From Lachnospiraceae bacterium (GTDB lineage: Bacteria; Bacillota; Clostridia; Lachnospirales; Lachnospiraceae): DNA of 44,364 bases. The position numbers and the translations under genes were made by a program. Below are positions 35,414-44,310 of the stretch, in pieces. The stretch is taken from assembly GCA_016287675.1 (NCBI GenBank), contig JAEFAR010000020.1, positions 1 through 44,364 of the forward strand, read 5' to 3'. The notes under the pieces were generated by a model. The model did no database searches and was not told the DNA's origin. It was given only the letters and a program-made list of their open reading frames with translations. Position 1 is the stretch's first letter, and each line of letters begins with the position of its first letter.

Positions 35414-35464
35414 AAAAAAGCCCTTTCATGCAAAACGAAAGGGAGGAAGCAGATGCTTCCTCCC
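35414..35464 (-). terminator. Double terminator after the chemotaxis gene
   Basis: A 10-bp stem GGGAGGAAGC/GCTTCCTCCC (35441-35464) is followed on the minus strand by an overlapping stem CCCTTTC/GAAAGGG (35421-35443) and a T6 tract (35414-35419). The two hairpins share 35441-35443, so they may form one after the other. Confidence 0.85.
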
Positions 35465-35496
35465 AAACCTTTATATCCGTTTTTTGTTCACCGTGA

Positions 35497-37629
35497 TCAG
35501 ACTTTGAATTTGCCTACCATCTCATTCAGGCTTCCTGCGCTTTCTCTCTCGGAATCAATGATCACATTGATATCTTCAACAACCTTGGTTGTTCCGACGT
35601 TCTTATCAACGATCTGCTTAACTCCGTCGTAGTTATTGGATGCGCAGTTGGAAACTTCCTTAATGTAAGATCCGATATCGTCAACCGATGCTTTAAGATT
35701 GTCCATGGCTCCGCCGATCTCGTCGATGGAGTGCATGATCGTTTCAATATCGGCTCCGTAGCTTCTGGAGCTTTCACCGAAGGACTTGAATTCGCCTTCA
35801 ACGTCTTCAAGTACGAACTTCATGACTGCTTCAACACTGTTTCTAACCTTATCAACCGCGATGTTACTCTCGGCAACGATGTCCTGGATCCTTCCTGCAG
35901 TCTGCTGTGATTCTGTAGCAAGTTTTGCAATTTCACTTGCAACTACCGCGAAGCCTCTGCCGGCCTCACCTGCACGTGCTGCTTCGATGGAAGCGTTGAG
36001 TGAAAGGAGGTTTGTCTGGGATGTGATCTCAAGGATCGCGCTTGCCAGATCATTGATCTTCTTAACTGTCTCAAGGCTTTCAACAGCTTCGTAAACATTT
36101 GTTCTGGTCTCATTGATCTTTTCACGGCTTGCTTCAAGCTTGCCTTCAACTTCCTGAGTAACCACTCCGGTCTTCTTGATGAGATCCTTGGAGAGCTTTT
36201 CTCCTGCGCCAACCTTATCATTTACATTCTGAACAAGACCTACAACCTTATTGATCTCGTCTTCTGTCTTTCTTACCGATTCATTTGTCTGCTCAATTCT
36301 TGCATAAAGTTCCTCGGTAACCGCCATACTTTCTTCTGTGAAGTTGGAAAGAAGTCTGGATGTGTCTACAAGTGCTCCGGAGTTGGTGTTCATCTTTCCT
36401 GCACTCTCGCCTACCATCTTCATCGTGTCGCTCACCGCATCCTTAAGAGCAATGGTGGCACCGGCGATGGTTCCCACTTCGTCGTTTCTGCCGGCATATC
36501 TGTCAAGTGTATCGCTTTCGGTAAAGTCAAGTGTTGCAACTCTCTTAAGTTCGCCTTCAACATTCGAAAGAGGTCTTAAAAGAACTGTAACGAATGCAAG
36601 GATTCCGACGATACCTACAGCAAGTGTAATTATTGTAGCGATAAGGAGCTGACGGCTGGAACTGGATGCCTGAGAGAATACCATGTCAGATTCACCTTCA
36701 AGGAAGATTACCCAGCCATACTCGGGAACAAGGAGATAGAAACCGATCATATCCTTATTGGTATCGGGATCCTTGTACTCTATGATATCCTGATACTTAT
36801 ATTCATAATTCTTTCCTGTTTCGGGATCTGTGTAAGAGAAGCCCATTGCATCAGGTGAAGGCGCCTCTACCTGCCCGTTCTGAAGTGCCACCTGATAAAG
36901 GCCGTAGCCCTCAACAAAGCCTGCAAGTGCTGAATCAGAGTACTCTGTAGCAAGCTTTGACTTATCCGTATCATAGATAATGGATGATGTCTGGCTTGTG
37001 TAGGAGTAAGGGATAACGATCTGCAAGTGCTTATAGAAAGGATTTGTTCTGAGAACGTTGTCCATCATCTCGTTGAAACCGTCGGTGAATGTAGCACACA
37101 TTACCATTCCGCCGTATCCGCCGGCTGAATTCTTAATGGTCTTTCCGACTGAGATAACAATGCTTCCTGTTGCTTCCGAAACAGATGCCGTTGCCATTAC
37201 AGCTTCATCGGTAAATGCATCGGCGCCCATGGCACCGAGATCCATTCCCACGATAAAAGGAAGAGTGTGGGTATCAACGATACCTTTTTCATCACAATAG
37301 AAGAGACCTTCTATGTGTTCCTTCTTGTCGGAATATCTGATGGTAACGTCCTCTGCCGCTGCCATATCTGCCTGTGAGCGATTACCGTTGATGATGTTCT
37401 GTAACTCAGTGGTCCAACGATAGCCTTCTACAAAGGTTACTTCATTCTGAATATACTGTCGGATGCTGTTAGATGCTCCGTTTACGACGCCCTGCAAAGA
37501 CCCTCTTGCATTCGTTCTGGAAATGTCCATCATCCTGCCGGATGCGAAGATCCAGAAAATGATGATACATGCCGCAAAGATAACCCCGACAACCAATATG
37601 ATCTTTAAGTTTAACGCAAATTTTTTCAT
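35497..37629 (-). CDS. Methyl-accepting chemotaxis protein
   Basis: Transmembrane chemoreceptor of 710 aa that passes ligand binding to CheA/CheW at the cell pole. A transmembrane helix at 8-30 is followed by a long extracytoplasmic region (about 31-325) like the double-Cache sensors that bind small organic ligands. A second helix (328-350) leads to a HAMP linker (LRPLSNVEGELKRVATLDF). The cytoplasmic coiled coil contains the conserved hairpin tip, ITSQTNLLSLNASIEAARAG, then GRGFAVVASEIAKLA. AAGGAGG precedes the ATG. The ligand is unknown. No other chemotaxis gene is in the window, so it is an orphan receptor. Confidence 0.96.
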   Translation of the reverse strand: MKKFALNLKIILVVGVIFAACIIIFWIFASGRMMDISRTNARGSLQGVVNGASNSIRQYIQNEVTFVEGYRWTTELQNIINGNRSQADMAAAEDVTIRYSDKKEHIEGLFYCDEKGIVDTHTLPFIVGMDLGAMGADAFTDEAVMATASVSEATGSIVISVGKTIKNSAGGYGGMVMCATFTDGFNEMMDNVLRTNPFYKHLQIVIPYSYTSQTSSIIYDTDKSKLATEYSDSALAGFVEGYGLYQVALQNGQVEAPSPDAMGFSYTDPETGKNYEYKYQDIIEYKDPDTNKDMIGFYLLVPEYGWVIFLEGESDMVFSQASSSSRQLLIATIITLAVGIVGILAFVTVLLRPLSNVEGELKRVATLDFTESDTLDRYAGRNDEVGTIAGATIALKDAVSDTMKMVGESAGKMNTNSGALVDTSRLLSNFTEESMAVTEELYARIEQTNESVRKTEDEINKVVGLVQNVNDKVGAGEKLSKDLIKKTGVVTQEVEGKLEASREKINETRTNVYEAVESLETVKKINDLASAILEITSQTNLLSLNASIEAARAGEAGRGFAVVASEIAKLATESQQTAGRIQDIVAESNIAVDKVRNSVEAVMKFVLEDVEGEFKSFGESSRSYGADIETIMHSIDEIGGAMDNLKASVDDIGSYIKEVSNCASNNYDGVKQIVDKNVGTTKVVEDINVIIDSERESAGSLNEMVGKFKV

Positions 37630-37756
37630 TTACACGCGCCTCCTTAAGCAAATATTAATCTTGTTAGGGTATTTTAACATAAAATGTCCACCAAATATAC
37701 ATCACAAAAACTAAATATTTATAAATTGACGCCATTTGAGCGTATTTTTAAGTTAA

Positions 37757-39685
37757 TTAACCATCGTTTACCATGTCCACCGCATTCAGCCTGAAATAGG
37801 GCGATCCGCCGTACTGAACGCATGTCACGATGTTTCTGTACACCTCCTGAGTCGCCTTGATCCGGCCTTCTGTAACAATAAATCTCAGTTCCTTTCTCAA
37901 AGCGTCGTCATTTTTTATCATATCCGCTATATACGGATTATAAGTCGTTCCCGCTCCCTCGCAGATTTCACGGAAGATCTCGTCAAAGCTCTTCGGTTCC
38001 TTGTAGGCACGGCTTATGTAATCCTCGGCATTTTCCAGGGCATCACAAATGGAAATTATGTCGATAATAACCCTGTAGGGAGATGCAGTGTTGTCAAACC
38101 CCGCAGGATAACCGCTCTTCCCGTCATAGGACTTGTGATGCCCGAGGATCACGTCCCTGTAGGGCTCAAAATCCGTATCCTCTTTAAGATACTCCACTCC
38201 GATCTCAGGGTGTTTCAAAATAAAGCTCTTTTCATCTTCGGTAAGACTTCTTGTCTGCATGTTTATGATGGTGGGCATGATGATCTCACCCACATCGTGG
38301 ATAAGACCGGCACGTCTTACAAAATCCAGTATGCCGTTTTCCTTTGAAATGACATCCTTTATGGAATCCAGTTCTCCCAGACCCACCAGCATTTCGGGAT
38401 TCTTTTCGATTATGGCGCTTCCCAGTCTGTATGCAAGGCTTCCCACAAGGAGACAATGTATGTAGGTCAGGGGCTGGCGCAGGAAAAAGATCTGCATCAG
38501 TTTCTGTTCCTTTTCTCCCACACCGTTAAGGAATGGACGTACCATGGAAAAGTACTCTTTGCAGATGTCATCCACGTAGTTCGTAAAAAGATTGTTCGGT
38601 ATCTTGTGAATGTCCTTAAAAAAGCGGAAAGTGATCTGTCTGCCGTATTCCGTCCTTTCTTTTTCCGTAAAGTCCATCTTTCTGAGGACCGCTACGCTGA
38701 GTTCCATCATCATGTACTTCTCATCCAGGATGTCACAGTTCTCTTCGGGTGTCAGCTTCTCAAAATCCGGTTTTGCAATGGCATCCGTCTTCATTATCAC
38801 TTTGTGGATGGCATCCAGGGGAGTGATCTCGGAATTAATGATCTTAAGGGTCATGTCCGCTATCCAGCAAATGGTGTTCTTCTCAATATCTTTATCATGC
38901 TCTTCAAGCTTTTCCTTAATAAAGGCGATCTCCGAATTCCTGATCTCCTCAGAATGAACCGTCCTGTAATCCAAAAGATTGCGGGCACAGACATAGACCA
39001 TGTTGTCCTTCATCCATTCCACTTCATTTCTGATGTCGCTGTTGTTTCCGTCCATTTTCTGTACGGTCTCGCTGCTCCAGAGTGCCATCATCTCATCGTA
39101 GATGGAAAAATCCCCGTCCCGTAGCCCTGTATGCTCTTCAAGAACGTTACCCATCAGATTTGCATAGGTTCTGAAGATCCTGAGTCTCGCTTCGGGATCG
39201 TCCAGTTCCGCATAATGTTCCTTGAAAGAAATGGTCTTCTTTGCATACTCTATGGTCTTATCCCGTTCTTCAACCCTGATCCTGCTGTAATACTCCATAT
39301 TACAATAGGTCAGAAAGGCATATATCCTCACAAGCCTGTTGTAATCCTTCTTCTTTTCGAAATGTTCCGCCGCGGTCCTGCAAAGCAGGATGATGATCGG
39401 AACATCGCTTATCTCAAAGCGGTCAAAAAAGACATCAAAAATAGAGCTGAACAATGCCTCTCCGGCTTTGTCGGAAAGTTCCCCGCAGAGTTTTGAATTC
39501 AGCCCGGAAATGAGCTTTTCGTTGTCCTTGTAGAGTTTCTGACACCTGACAGCCCTGTTCTTCAATGTTTTCAGCCATTTGTCCTGATCACAGATCTTAA
39601 ACAGCTTGTCATTTAATTCTGTTCTGGTTTCGATGTTTTTCTTGTATTTTTTTGTAAACGATCTTATGTCATCATGCAACGCCAT
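37757..39685 (-). CDS. HD-GYP-like phosphodiesterase with helical N-terminus
   Basis: Likely cyclic-di-GMP phosphodiesterase or relative, 642 aa. The first ~400 residues are mostly helical and charged, with no membrane segment, and I do not recognise their fold. The C-terminal HD domain has AGLIHDVGEI (His463-Asp464), a paired His at 516-517 and GYP at 525-527. The signature is altered: HHKSYDGKSGYP instead of HHExxDGxGYP, with Lys for Glu and one extra residue before GYP. The metal ligands remain, so it could still be active, but the substrate is less certain than for canonical HD-GYP enzymes. It is a single gene with GAAGGAG before the ATG. Confidence 0.8.
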   Translation of the reverse strand: MALHDDIRSFTKKYKKNIETRTELNDKLFKICDQDKWLKTLKNRAVRCQKLYKDNEKLISGLNSKLCGELSDKAGEALFSSIFDVFFDRFEISDVPIIILLCRTAAEHFEKKKDYNRLVRIYAFLTYCNMEYYSRIRVEERDKTIEYAKKTISFKEHYAELDDPEARLRIFRTYANLMGNVLEEHTGLRDGDFSIYDEMMALWSSETVQKMDGNNSDIRNEVEWMKDNMVYVCARNLLDYRTVHSEEIRNSEIAFIKEKLEEHDKDIEKNTICWIADMTLKIINSEITPLDAIHKVIMKTDAIAKPDFEKLTPEENCDILDEKYMMMELSVAVLRKMDFTEKERTEYGRQITFRFFKDIHKIPNNLFTNYVDDICKEYFSMVRPFLNGVGEKEQKLMQIFFLRQPLTYIHCLLVGSLAYRLGSAIIEKNPEMLVGLGELDSIKDVISKENGILDFVRRAGLIHDVGEIIMPTIINMQTRSLTEDEKSFILKHPEIGVEYLKEDTDFEPYRDVILGHHKSYDGKSGYPAGFDNTASPYRVIIDIISICDALENAEDYISRAYKEPKSFDEIFREICEGAGTTYNPYIADMIKNDDALRKELRFIVTEGRIKATQEVYRNIVTCVQYGGSPYFRLNAVDMVNDG

Positions 39686-39765
39686 ATGCCCCGCTCCTTC
39701 GCTGTCTGTTTACAAATAGGACACCTTTAGGTGATTTTATCATAATTATTTTACAATATAAACCC

Positions 39766-39794
39766 TTTCCAAAAATTTTAAATCGGGTTATAAT
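39766..39794 (+). promoter_or_regulatory. Promoter of 5'-nucleotidase gene
   Basis: TTTCCA (39766-39771), a 17-nt spacer and a perfect TATAAT (39789-39794), 33 nt before the start codon. Confidence 0.7.
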
Positions 39795-39827
39795 GAACCG
39801 CTTGAAATTAAAACAGAGGTACAAAAG

Positions 39828-41405
39828 ATGAAGAAAAAGATTTTATTGTCATTGATGGCTCTCTTGCTGTCTGCTGCAGCATGCGGAAATGAGACGGGTC
39901 TTAACGATGTTTCTTACGCTTCCCCATCTCCCGCAGAAGCTGTCATTCCTTCTCCCGAAGCGGAATGCTCCCACGAAGACAGGGACAGCAACGGGATCTG
40001 CGACATTTGTAAAGCAGATGTGCTGGCCGTCATTGACATATATGCCTTAAATGACCTCCACGGAAAGTTTACGGACAGCGAATCCCAGCCCGGTGTGGAT
40101 GAGATGACCGCATGGCTTAAGACAAGGGCCATGTTGGACGATAACTTCGTCCTTCTCTCCTCCGGAGACATGTGGCAGGGAAGCAGCGAATCGAATCTGA
40201 CCCGGGGAAGGCTCATGACAGAGTGGATGAATGAACTTGATTTTGTGTCCATGACCTTCGGTAACCATGAATACGACTGGGGCCGGGAATTCATCGAGAA
40301 AAACGAGGAACTTGCTGAATTCCCTTTCCTTGCTCTTAATATCTACGAAAGAGCAACGAATGCCCTTGCCCCTTACTGCACGCCTTCCGTAGTCATAGAG
40401 CGCGAAGGCGTTAAGATCGGAATCATCGGAGCCATCGGAGACTGCTACTCCTCCATCTCGGGAAACATGGTTTCAGACGTTTACTTTATTACCGGAAGCA
40501 GACTTTCCGAACTTGTGAAAGCAGAATCCGAGCGACTCAGGAATGAAGAAGGCTGTAAGATCATCATTTATTCTGTCCACGACGGTTACTCAAAGAATTA
40601 CTCAGGTACGGGCACAATTTCCGCAGGGCAGTTAAAGAGCTACTACGATCCTACGCTCTCCGCCGGTTACGTCGATGTGGTCTTTGAGGCTCACACTCAC
40701 AAAGCATATGCCTTAAAGGACATGTACAACGTCTGGCATCTTCAGGGTGGCGGCGACAACTCCACCGGACTTTCCCATGTAACGATTGAATACAACAAAG
40801 TAAACGACACCCTTCTGACAACGGATGCGGAGATCGTTTCCCATAACGCCTACAGATACGACTATCAGGGCGATCCCATAGTGGATGAACTGATGGCAAA
40901 GTACAAAGACGAGATCGGAGACATAAATGCCGTGATCGCGAACATCCCCGTAGATCTTGACGGAGACGAACTGAGGCAGCTCTGCGCAGATCTCTACTAC
41001 GATGCGGCTGTTGAAAGGTGGGGTGACAAGTACGACATCGTTCTGGGGGGCGGCTACTTCTCGGTAAGAAGTCCCAGGATGCTGGATGCGGGGGAAGTGA
41101 CCTACGCGGATCTCCAGATGCTCTTTCCCTTTGACAACCGTCTGGTGCTCTGCGAATGCAAAGGCATAGATCTTAACAACAATTTCTTTGAAACACAGAA
41201 CGGAAATTACTTCATCACTTACGGTGAATACGGTGAAGAGGTCAAAAATCATCTTGCCCCCAACGCCGTCTACTATCTTGTGACGGACACCTACTCTTCT
41301 TCCTACGCACCGAACAATCTTACGGAGATCGAGCTTTACGACGAAGATATCTTCGCAAGAGACCTGCTGAAAGAATACTTTACAGAAAAATACGGAGTGC
41401 AATAA
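39828..41405 (+). CDS. 5'-nucleotidase/2',3'-cyclic phosphodiesterase lipoprotein
   Basis: Extracellular metallophosphoesterase, probably dephosphorylating nucleotides so nucleosides can be taken up. A lipoprotein signal peptide ends at the lipobox LSAAAC (Cys19). Then comes CSHEDRDSNGICDIC, a small Cys/His/Asp cluster that could hold a metal or disulfide. The catalytic domain has ALNDLHGKF, LLSSGDMWQG, TFGNHEYDWG and FEAHTHKA, the dinuclear metal ligands of the UshA/YfkN family. The C-terminal substrate-binding domain (about 370-525) includes VLGGGYFSVRS and LFPFDNRLV. It is 525 aa and complete. One base separates it from the HD phosphohydrolase gene, so both are co-transcribed. Confidence 0.92.
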   Translation: MKKKILLSLMALLLSAAACGNETGLNDVSYASPSPAEAVIPSPEAECSHEDRDSNGICDICKADVLAVIDIYALNDLHGKFTDSESQPGVDEMTAWLKTRAMLDDNFVLLSSGDMWQGSSESNLTRGRLMTEWMNELDFVSMTFGNHEYDWGREFIEKNEELAEFPFLALNIYERATNALAPYCTPSVVIEREGVKIGIIGAIGDCYSSISGNMVSDVYFITGSRLSELVKAESERLRNEEGCKIIIYSVHDGYSKNYSGTGTISAGQLKSYYDPTLSAGYVDVVFEAHTHKAYALKDMYNVWHLQGGGDNSTGLSHVTIEYNKVNDTLLTTDAEIVSHNAYRYDYQGDPIVDELMAKYKDEIGDINAVIANIPVDLDGDELRQLCADLYYDAAVERWGDKYDIVLGGGYFSVRSPRMLDAGEVTYADLQMLFPFDNRLVLCECKGIDLNNNFFETQNGNYFITYGEYGEEVKNHLAPNAVYYLVTDTYSSSYAPNNLTEIELYDEDIFARDLLKEYFTEKYGVQ

Positions 41406-41406
41406 A

Positions 41407-41949
41407 ATGGCTGATTATATCACTACTTACACTGAAGAACATTTCTATCCCACAGAACCCGATCCGGAGAAATTAAAGATCGAAGACATAGCTCATTCCC
41501 TTTCCATGCAGTGCAGAGGAAACGGTCACGTAAAATCCTTCTTTTCGGTGGCACAGCATTGCATAAACTGCGCCAGGGAAGCTGAAGCAAGAGGTTACTC
41601 TCTCAGAACGGTTCTCGCATGTCTTTTGCATGATGCATCGGAAGCATACATGAGCGATGTTCCCAGACCATTCAAAAAGGAGCTTCCCTCCTTTATCGAA
41701 TGGGAGGATAAGCTCCTTGACATGATCTATAAAAAGTGGCTCGGTTCCGCCCTTTCAGAGGAGGAAGCAAGGCTTGTAAAAACTGTGGACGATGAAATGC
41801 TTTTCTACGATCTCAAAGTCCTTTTGAACGAAAAGCAGGATCGCCCCGCTCCCGAGCTTCGGCTTGAGCTCTCCTACAACGTCCGTCCGTTTAAAGACGT
41901 TGAAAGAGAGTATCTGACGCTGTTCGACCGCTATAAAAAGGCTCTTTAA
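41407..41949 (+). CDS. HD-domain phosphohydrolase (YfbR-like)
   Basis: Small cytoplasmic HD enzyme of 180 aa. His51 (VAQHCIN), His75-Asp76 (LLHDASEAYMSDVPRP) and Asp137 region (VKTVDDEML) give the metal-binding H...HD...D set. The block NGHVKSFFSVAQH and SEAYMSDVPRPFK resemble YfbR-type 5'-deoxynucleotidases and phage-like phosphohydrolases. Co-transcription with the 5'-nucleotidase lipoprotein points to nucleotide turnover. Its stop codon overlaps the stop of the convergent HAD gene in the palindrome TTAA. Confidence 0.82.
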   Translation: MADYITTYTEEHFYPTEPDPEKLKIEDIAHSLSMQCRGNGHVKSFFSVAQHCINCAREAEARGYSLRTVLACLLHDASEAYMSDVPRPFKKELPSFIEWEDKLLDMIYKKWLGSALSEEEARLVKTVDDEMLFYDLKVLLNEKQDRPAPELRLELSYNVRPFKDVEREYLTLFDRYKKAL

Positions 41950-42560
41950 GCGAACTCTTTTATAGCTTTTTCCAGATCGGCTTTTGCCTGATCTATGTTT
42001 TGGAACAATATGCCATGAATGCCTGCCTTCTCCGCGCCGTCGATGTTTTCCCTACGGTCGTCGAAGAAGAGGCATTCTTCCGCTTTGAGACTGTATTTGT
42101 TTAAAAGATATTCGTAGATGTCTTTATTTGGCTTAACCATTTTTACTTCATAGGAGACGACCCTACCGTCAACCATGGGTACAAATTTAAGCCTTTTTTT
42201 AATACCCGCTTCAAAGGCTGTTTTTCCGTAATTGGACAGAATGTAAACCTTGAAGCCTTTTTCATGAAGCTCATGGATCCAGGGACAGGAGTAGTCGTAA
42301 TCCAAAACGATGTCTCCCAGCCTTTTAAAGAACTCCGGCAGACGATCCCCAAGGGACGGCATCCTGTCGGTGATGGACTTAATGATCTCTTCGTCCGTCA
42401 TATAAGCCTTGTCGAACTCATCCCATAGCCCGCTGTTTATCATGCCGTCCGCAAAAAGCTCAAATTCCTCATCGTTAAGCTTCATGCACTCCCTGCCCAG
42501 CTCTCTCCACTGAAAGTAACCCAGCACATTTCCTATGTCAAGAATCACGTTTTTAATCAT
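41946..42560 (-). CDS. HAD-family phosphatase, YihX-like
   Basis: Cytoplasmic HAD hydrolase of 204 aa. Motif I is ILDIGNVLG with the nucleophile Asp8; the usual second Asp is Gly, as in the alpha-glucose-1-phosphatase YihX group. Motif II Ser lies in YILSNYGKT, motif III Lys in MVKPNKDIY and motif IV Asp pair in CLFFDDRREN. A helical cap lies between motifs I and II (type IA). The likely substrate is a sugar phosphate, but this is not fixed by sequence. AGGGGAG precedes the ATG. It lies 21 nt after the sugar symporter gene, so the transporter and phosphatase may be co-expressed. Confidence 0.88.
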   Translation of the reverse strand: MIKNVILDIGNVLGYFQWRELGRECMKLNDEEFELFADGMINSGLWDEFDKAYMTDEEIIKSITDRMPSLGDRLPEFFKRLGDIVLDYDYSCPWIHELHEKGFKVYILSNYGKTAFEAGIKKRLKFVPMVDGRVVSYEVKMVKPNKDIYEYLLNKYSLKAEECLFFDDRRENIDGAEKAGIHGILFQNIDQAKADLEKAIKEFA

Positions 42561-42580
42561 TGAATCTACTCCCCTGCGAT

Positions 42581-44020
42581 CTATGCATTTTCTTCATGTC
42601 TCTTCTCTATCTCGCTGACCATCCGTGCATATTCCTTCTCGTCGATCCTGTATCCCTTTTGAATGATGATCCATGAAGCGATCATGACCAGTAAAGGAAT
42701 AGCCACCATACCGATCCGAAGGATCAAAGTCTGAACAGGTTCAACCGTGGCTATGATGTTATCAGCCTTTAAAAGAGCTTCCTCTCTCGCCATGGCTCCC
42801 TTTCCCACTTCGACTTCAAGGGCACTGATGTTCTGACTGACCGCATAGATGCCGCTGACGATGAGGATGAGAGATGCAGCGCCCTGATTCAGGGCACCTG
42901 AAAACTTCGATGCAAAAGAACGGATGGCAGAAATGATACTGTCATGGCGCTCGTTAAACCTGTACTCATCGTATTCAATGGTATTGTTGATGATAACAAC
43001 CATTGCAAGATTGATGAGTCCCTGGCAAAAGAAGATCACAAAGCCCGTTATCATGAGAAGTATCACATTCTTGGGCAGGATGTAGCCAAAGCCCAGAAGA
43101 ACCAGATATCCTGCCACGAGCACCGCAAGACAGGTGCCGTAGATCTTCTTGCGGCTTGTTCTTGCGGAAATTATGGGATAGACAAACTGTGCAGCCAGAG
43201 TACCGATGCCGTACATTACAGTGAACAGTGTTACCAGATCTCCGCTTTCGGAATAGCCGAACTCAAAATAGAAGAAATTAACGGCAAGAAGGAGCAAAAG
43301 CTGCTGTCCGACGCAGAACAGAACATAGGCGATACCGGACTTTACCAGCTGATCATTCCTCTTTAAGATACCGAACATCTTTTTGAAATTTACTTCTTCG
43401 GCATTATCCACACGCTCATTTTCAGTAACCCCAAGGAAGGTGAGCGTCTGGAAGAGCAAAAAGCCAAGGGCGGCAATGATACCGATGATACGGAATGCTG
43501 CGATGGCATTTCCCGCGATGACCATGGGAACTATGCCTGCCACGGCAAACTGACCGATGCAGACAAAAACGCCCATAAGAGTGACCAGTGAATCCCTCTC
43601 CTTGGGATCGCTGGAAAGACTGGGAAGCATGCCCCAGTAGGCAATATCATTGATGGTGTAGGTCATGCCCCAAAGCAGGTAGGTGATGCAGAAGAAAATA
43701 ACAAAGGACCAGCCTGTGGGACGAACAGTGAACATCAGGATGATCACAACAGCGTTAAGAAGCGCTCCCACAATGATGAAGGGGCGATACTTTCCCATTT
43801 TGTAGTGACTGTTCTCGATGATGGAACTCATCATAAGGTCATTTACAGCATCCCAGACCATGCAGATCACCATAGCCACAGAGATCACCGTAAACTGCGC
43901 CACAGTGAGTTTCATGGTGTACTGGATGTAGGTCAGCACAAACATACTGACAAGAGCATAAGCCGCATCTCGTCCCGTTGCCCCAATGCAATAGGACCAT
44001 TTGGTCTTCTTATCGATCAT
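42581..44020 (-). CDS. GPH-family sugar:cation symporter
   Basis: Membrane transporter of 479 aa with about 12 hydrophobic helices, of the glycoside-pentoside-hexuronide:cation group in the major facilitator fold. The N-terminal WSYCIGATGRDAAYALV, the helix II-III loop region DAVNDLMMSS...KMGKYRPFI, and ITYLLWGMTYTINDIAYW are typical of the family (MelB and XynP relatives). It probably imports a glycoside or oligosaccharide with Na+ or H+, supplying the cytoplasmic hydrolases in the region. The start at 44020 follows AAAAGGAGAAGG; an upstream in-frame codon at 44056 lacks a good ribosome site. Confidence 0.92.
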   Translation of the reverse strand: MIDKKTKWSYCIGATGRDAAYALVSMFVLTYIQYTMKLTVAQFTVISVAMVICMVWDAVNDLMMSSIIENSHYKMGKYRPFIIVGALLNAVVIILMFTVRPTGWSFVIFFCITYLLWGMTYTINDIAYWGMLPSLSSDPKERDSLVTLMGVFVCIGQFAVAGIVPMVIAGNAIAAFRIIGIIAALGFLLFQTLTFLGVTENERVDNAEEVNFKKMFGILKRNDQLVKSGIAYVLFCVGQQLLLLLAVNFFYFEFGYSESGDLVTLFTVMYGIGTLAAQFVYPIISARTSRKKIYGTCLAVLVAGYLVLLGFGYILPKNVILLMITGFVIFFCQGLINLAMVVIINNTIEYDEYRFNERHDSIISAIRSFASKFSGALNQGAASLILIVSGIYAVSQNISALEVEVGKGAMAREEALLKADNIIATVEPVQTLILRIGMVAIPLLVMIASWIIIQKGYRIDEKEYARMVSEIEKRHEENA

Positions 44021-44055
44021 AATACCTTCTCCTTTTATTATGAATTTCTTTCTCA

Positions 44056-44079
44056 ATTATAACACATCTGTCATGTGTT
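44056..44079 (-). promoter_or_regulatory. Candidate operator over the symporter promoter
   Basis: A perfect TATAAT (44056-44061, minus strand) abuts the inverted repeat AACACAT-N5-ATGTGTT (44061-44079), which would cover the -35/-10 spacer. No good -35 is seen; ATGAAA 18 nt upstream is the best. A repressor or activator binding here is inferred. Confidence 0.5.
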
Positions 44080-44093
44080 TTTCATCATGCTTA

Positions 44094-44264
44094 TAGCAAA
44101 TTACTGTTCACAGATATGCAAGATGCCAAAACTCTGAAAGCTTGCTTTCAAAGAGTTTTAGCATCTTGCATATTCTGCGCAGCAGTAACGCCCCCACCCA
44201 CATGAGCAAGTAGCGAAGCGGATTGCGAATGCTGGGCTGGGGTGTGTGAACAGTAACTTTAGCA
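44094..44264. repeat. Nested inverted-repeat element
   Basis: TTACTGTTCACA (44101-44112) is inverted perfectly at 44245-44256. Just inside its left end is a long hairpin, about 27-29 nt per arm (44115-44141 with 44144-44172) with few mismatches. The right part is GC-rich with no gene and contains GCGAAGCGG-ATTGC; a near copy (GCGAAGCGG-CTTGC) occurs near 922 beside the transposase. It resembles a non-autonomous repeat. Together with the terminator, it fills the gap between the symporter promoter and the edge gene. Confidence 0.6.
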
Positions 44265-44292
44265 AAAACACCCCCAAAATATCAGGGGGTGT
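44264..44292 (-). terminator. Terminator of the gene at the right edge
   Basis: The perfect 8-bp stem ACACCCCC/GGGGGTGT (44268-44275 with 44285-44292) is followed on the minus strand by TTTTT and lies 18 nt after a stop codon at 44311. Confidence 0.85.
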
Positions 44293-44310
44293 AATTCTAA
44301 AGAGGATCTC

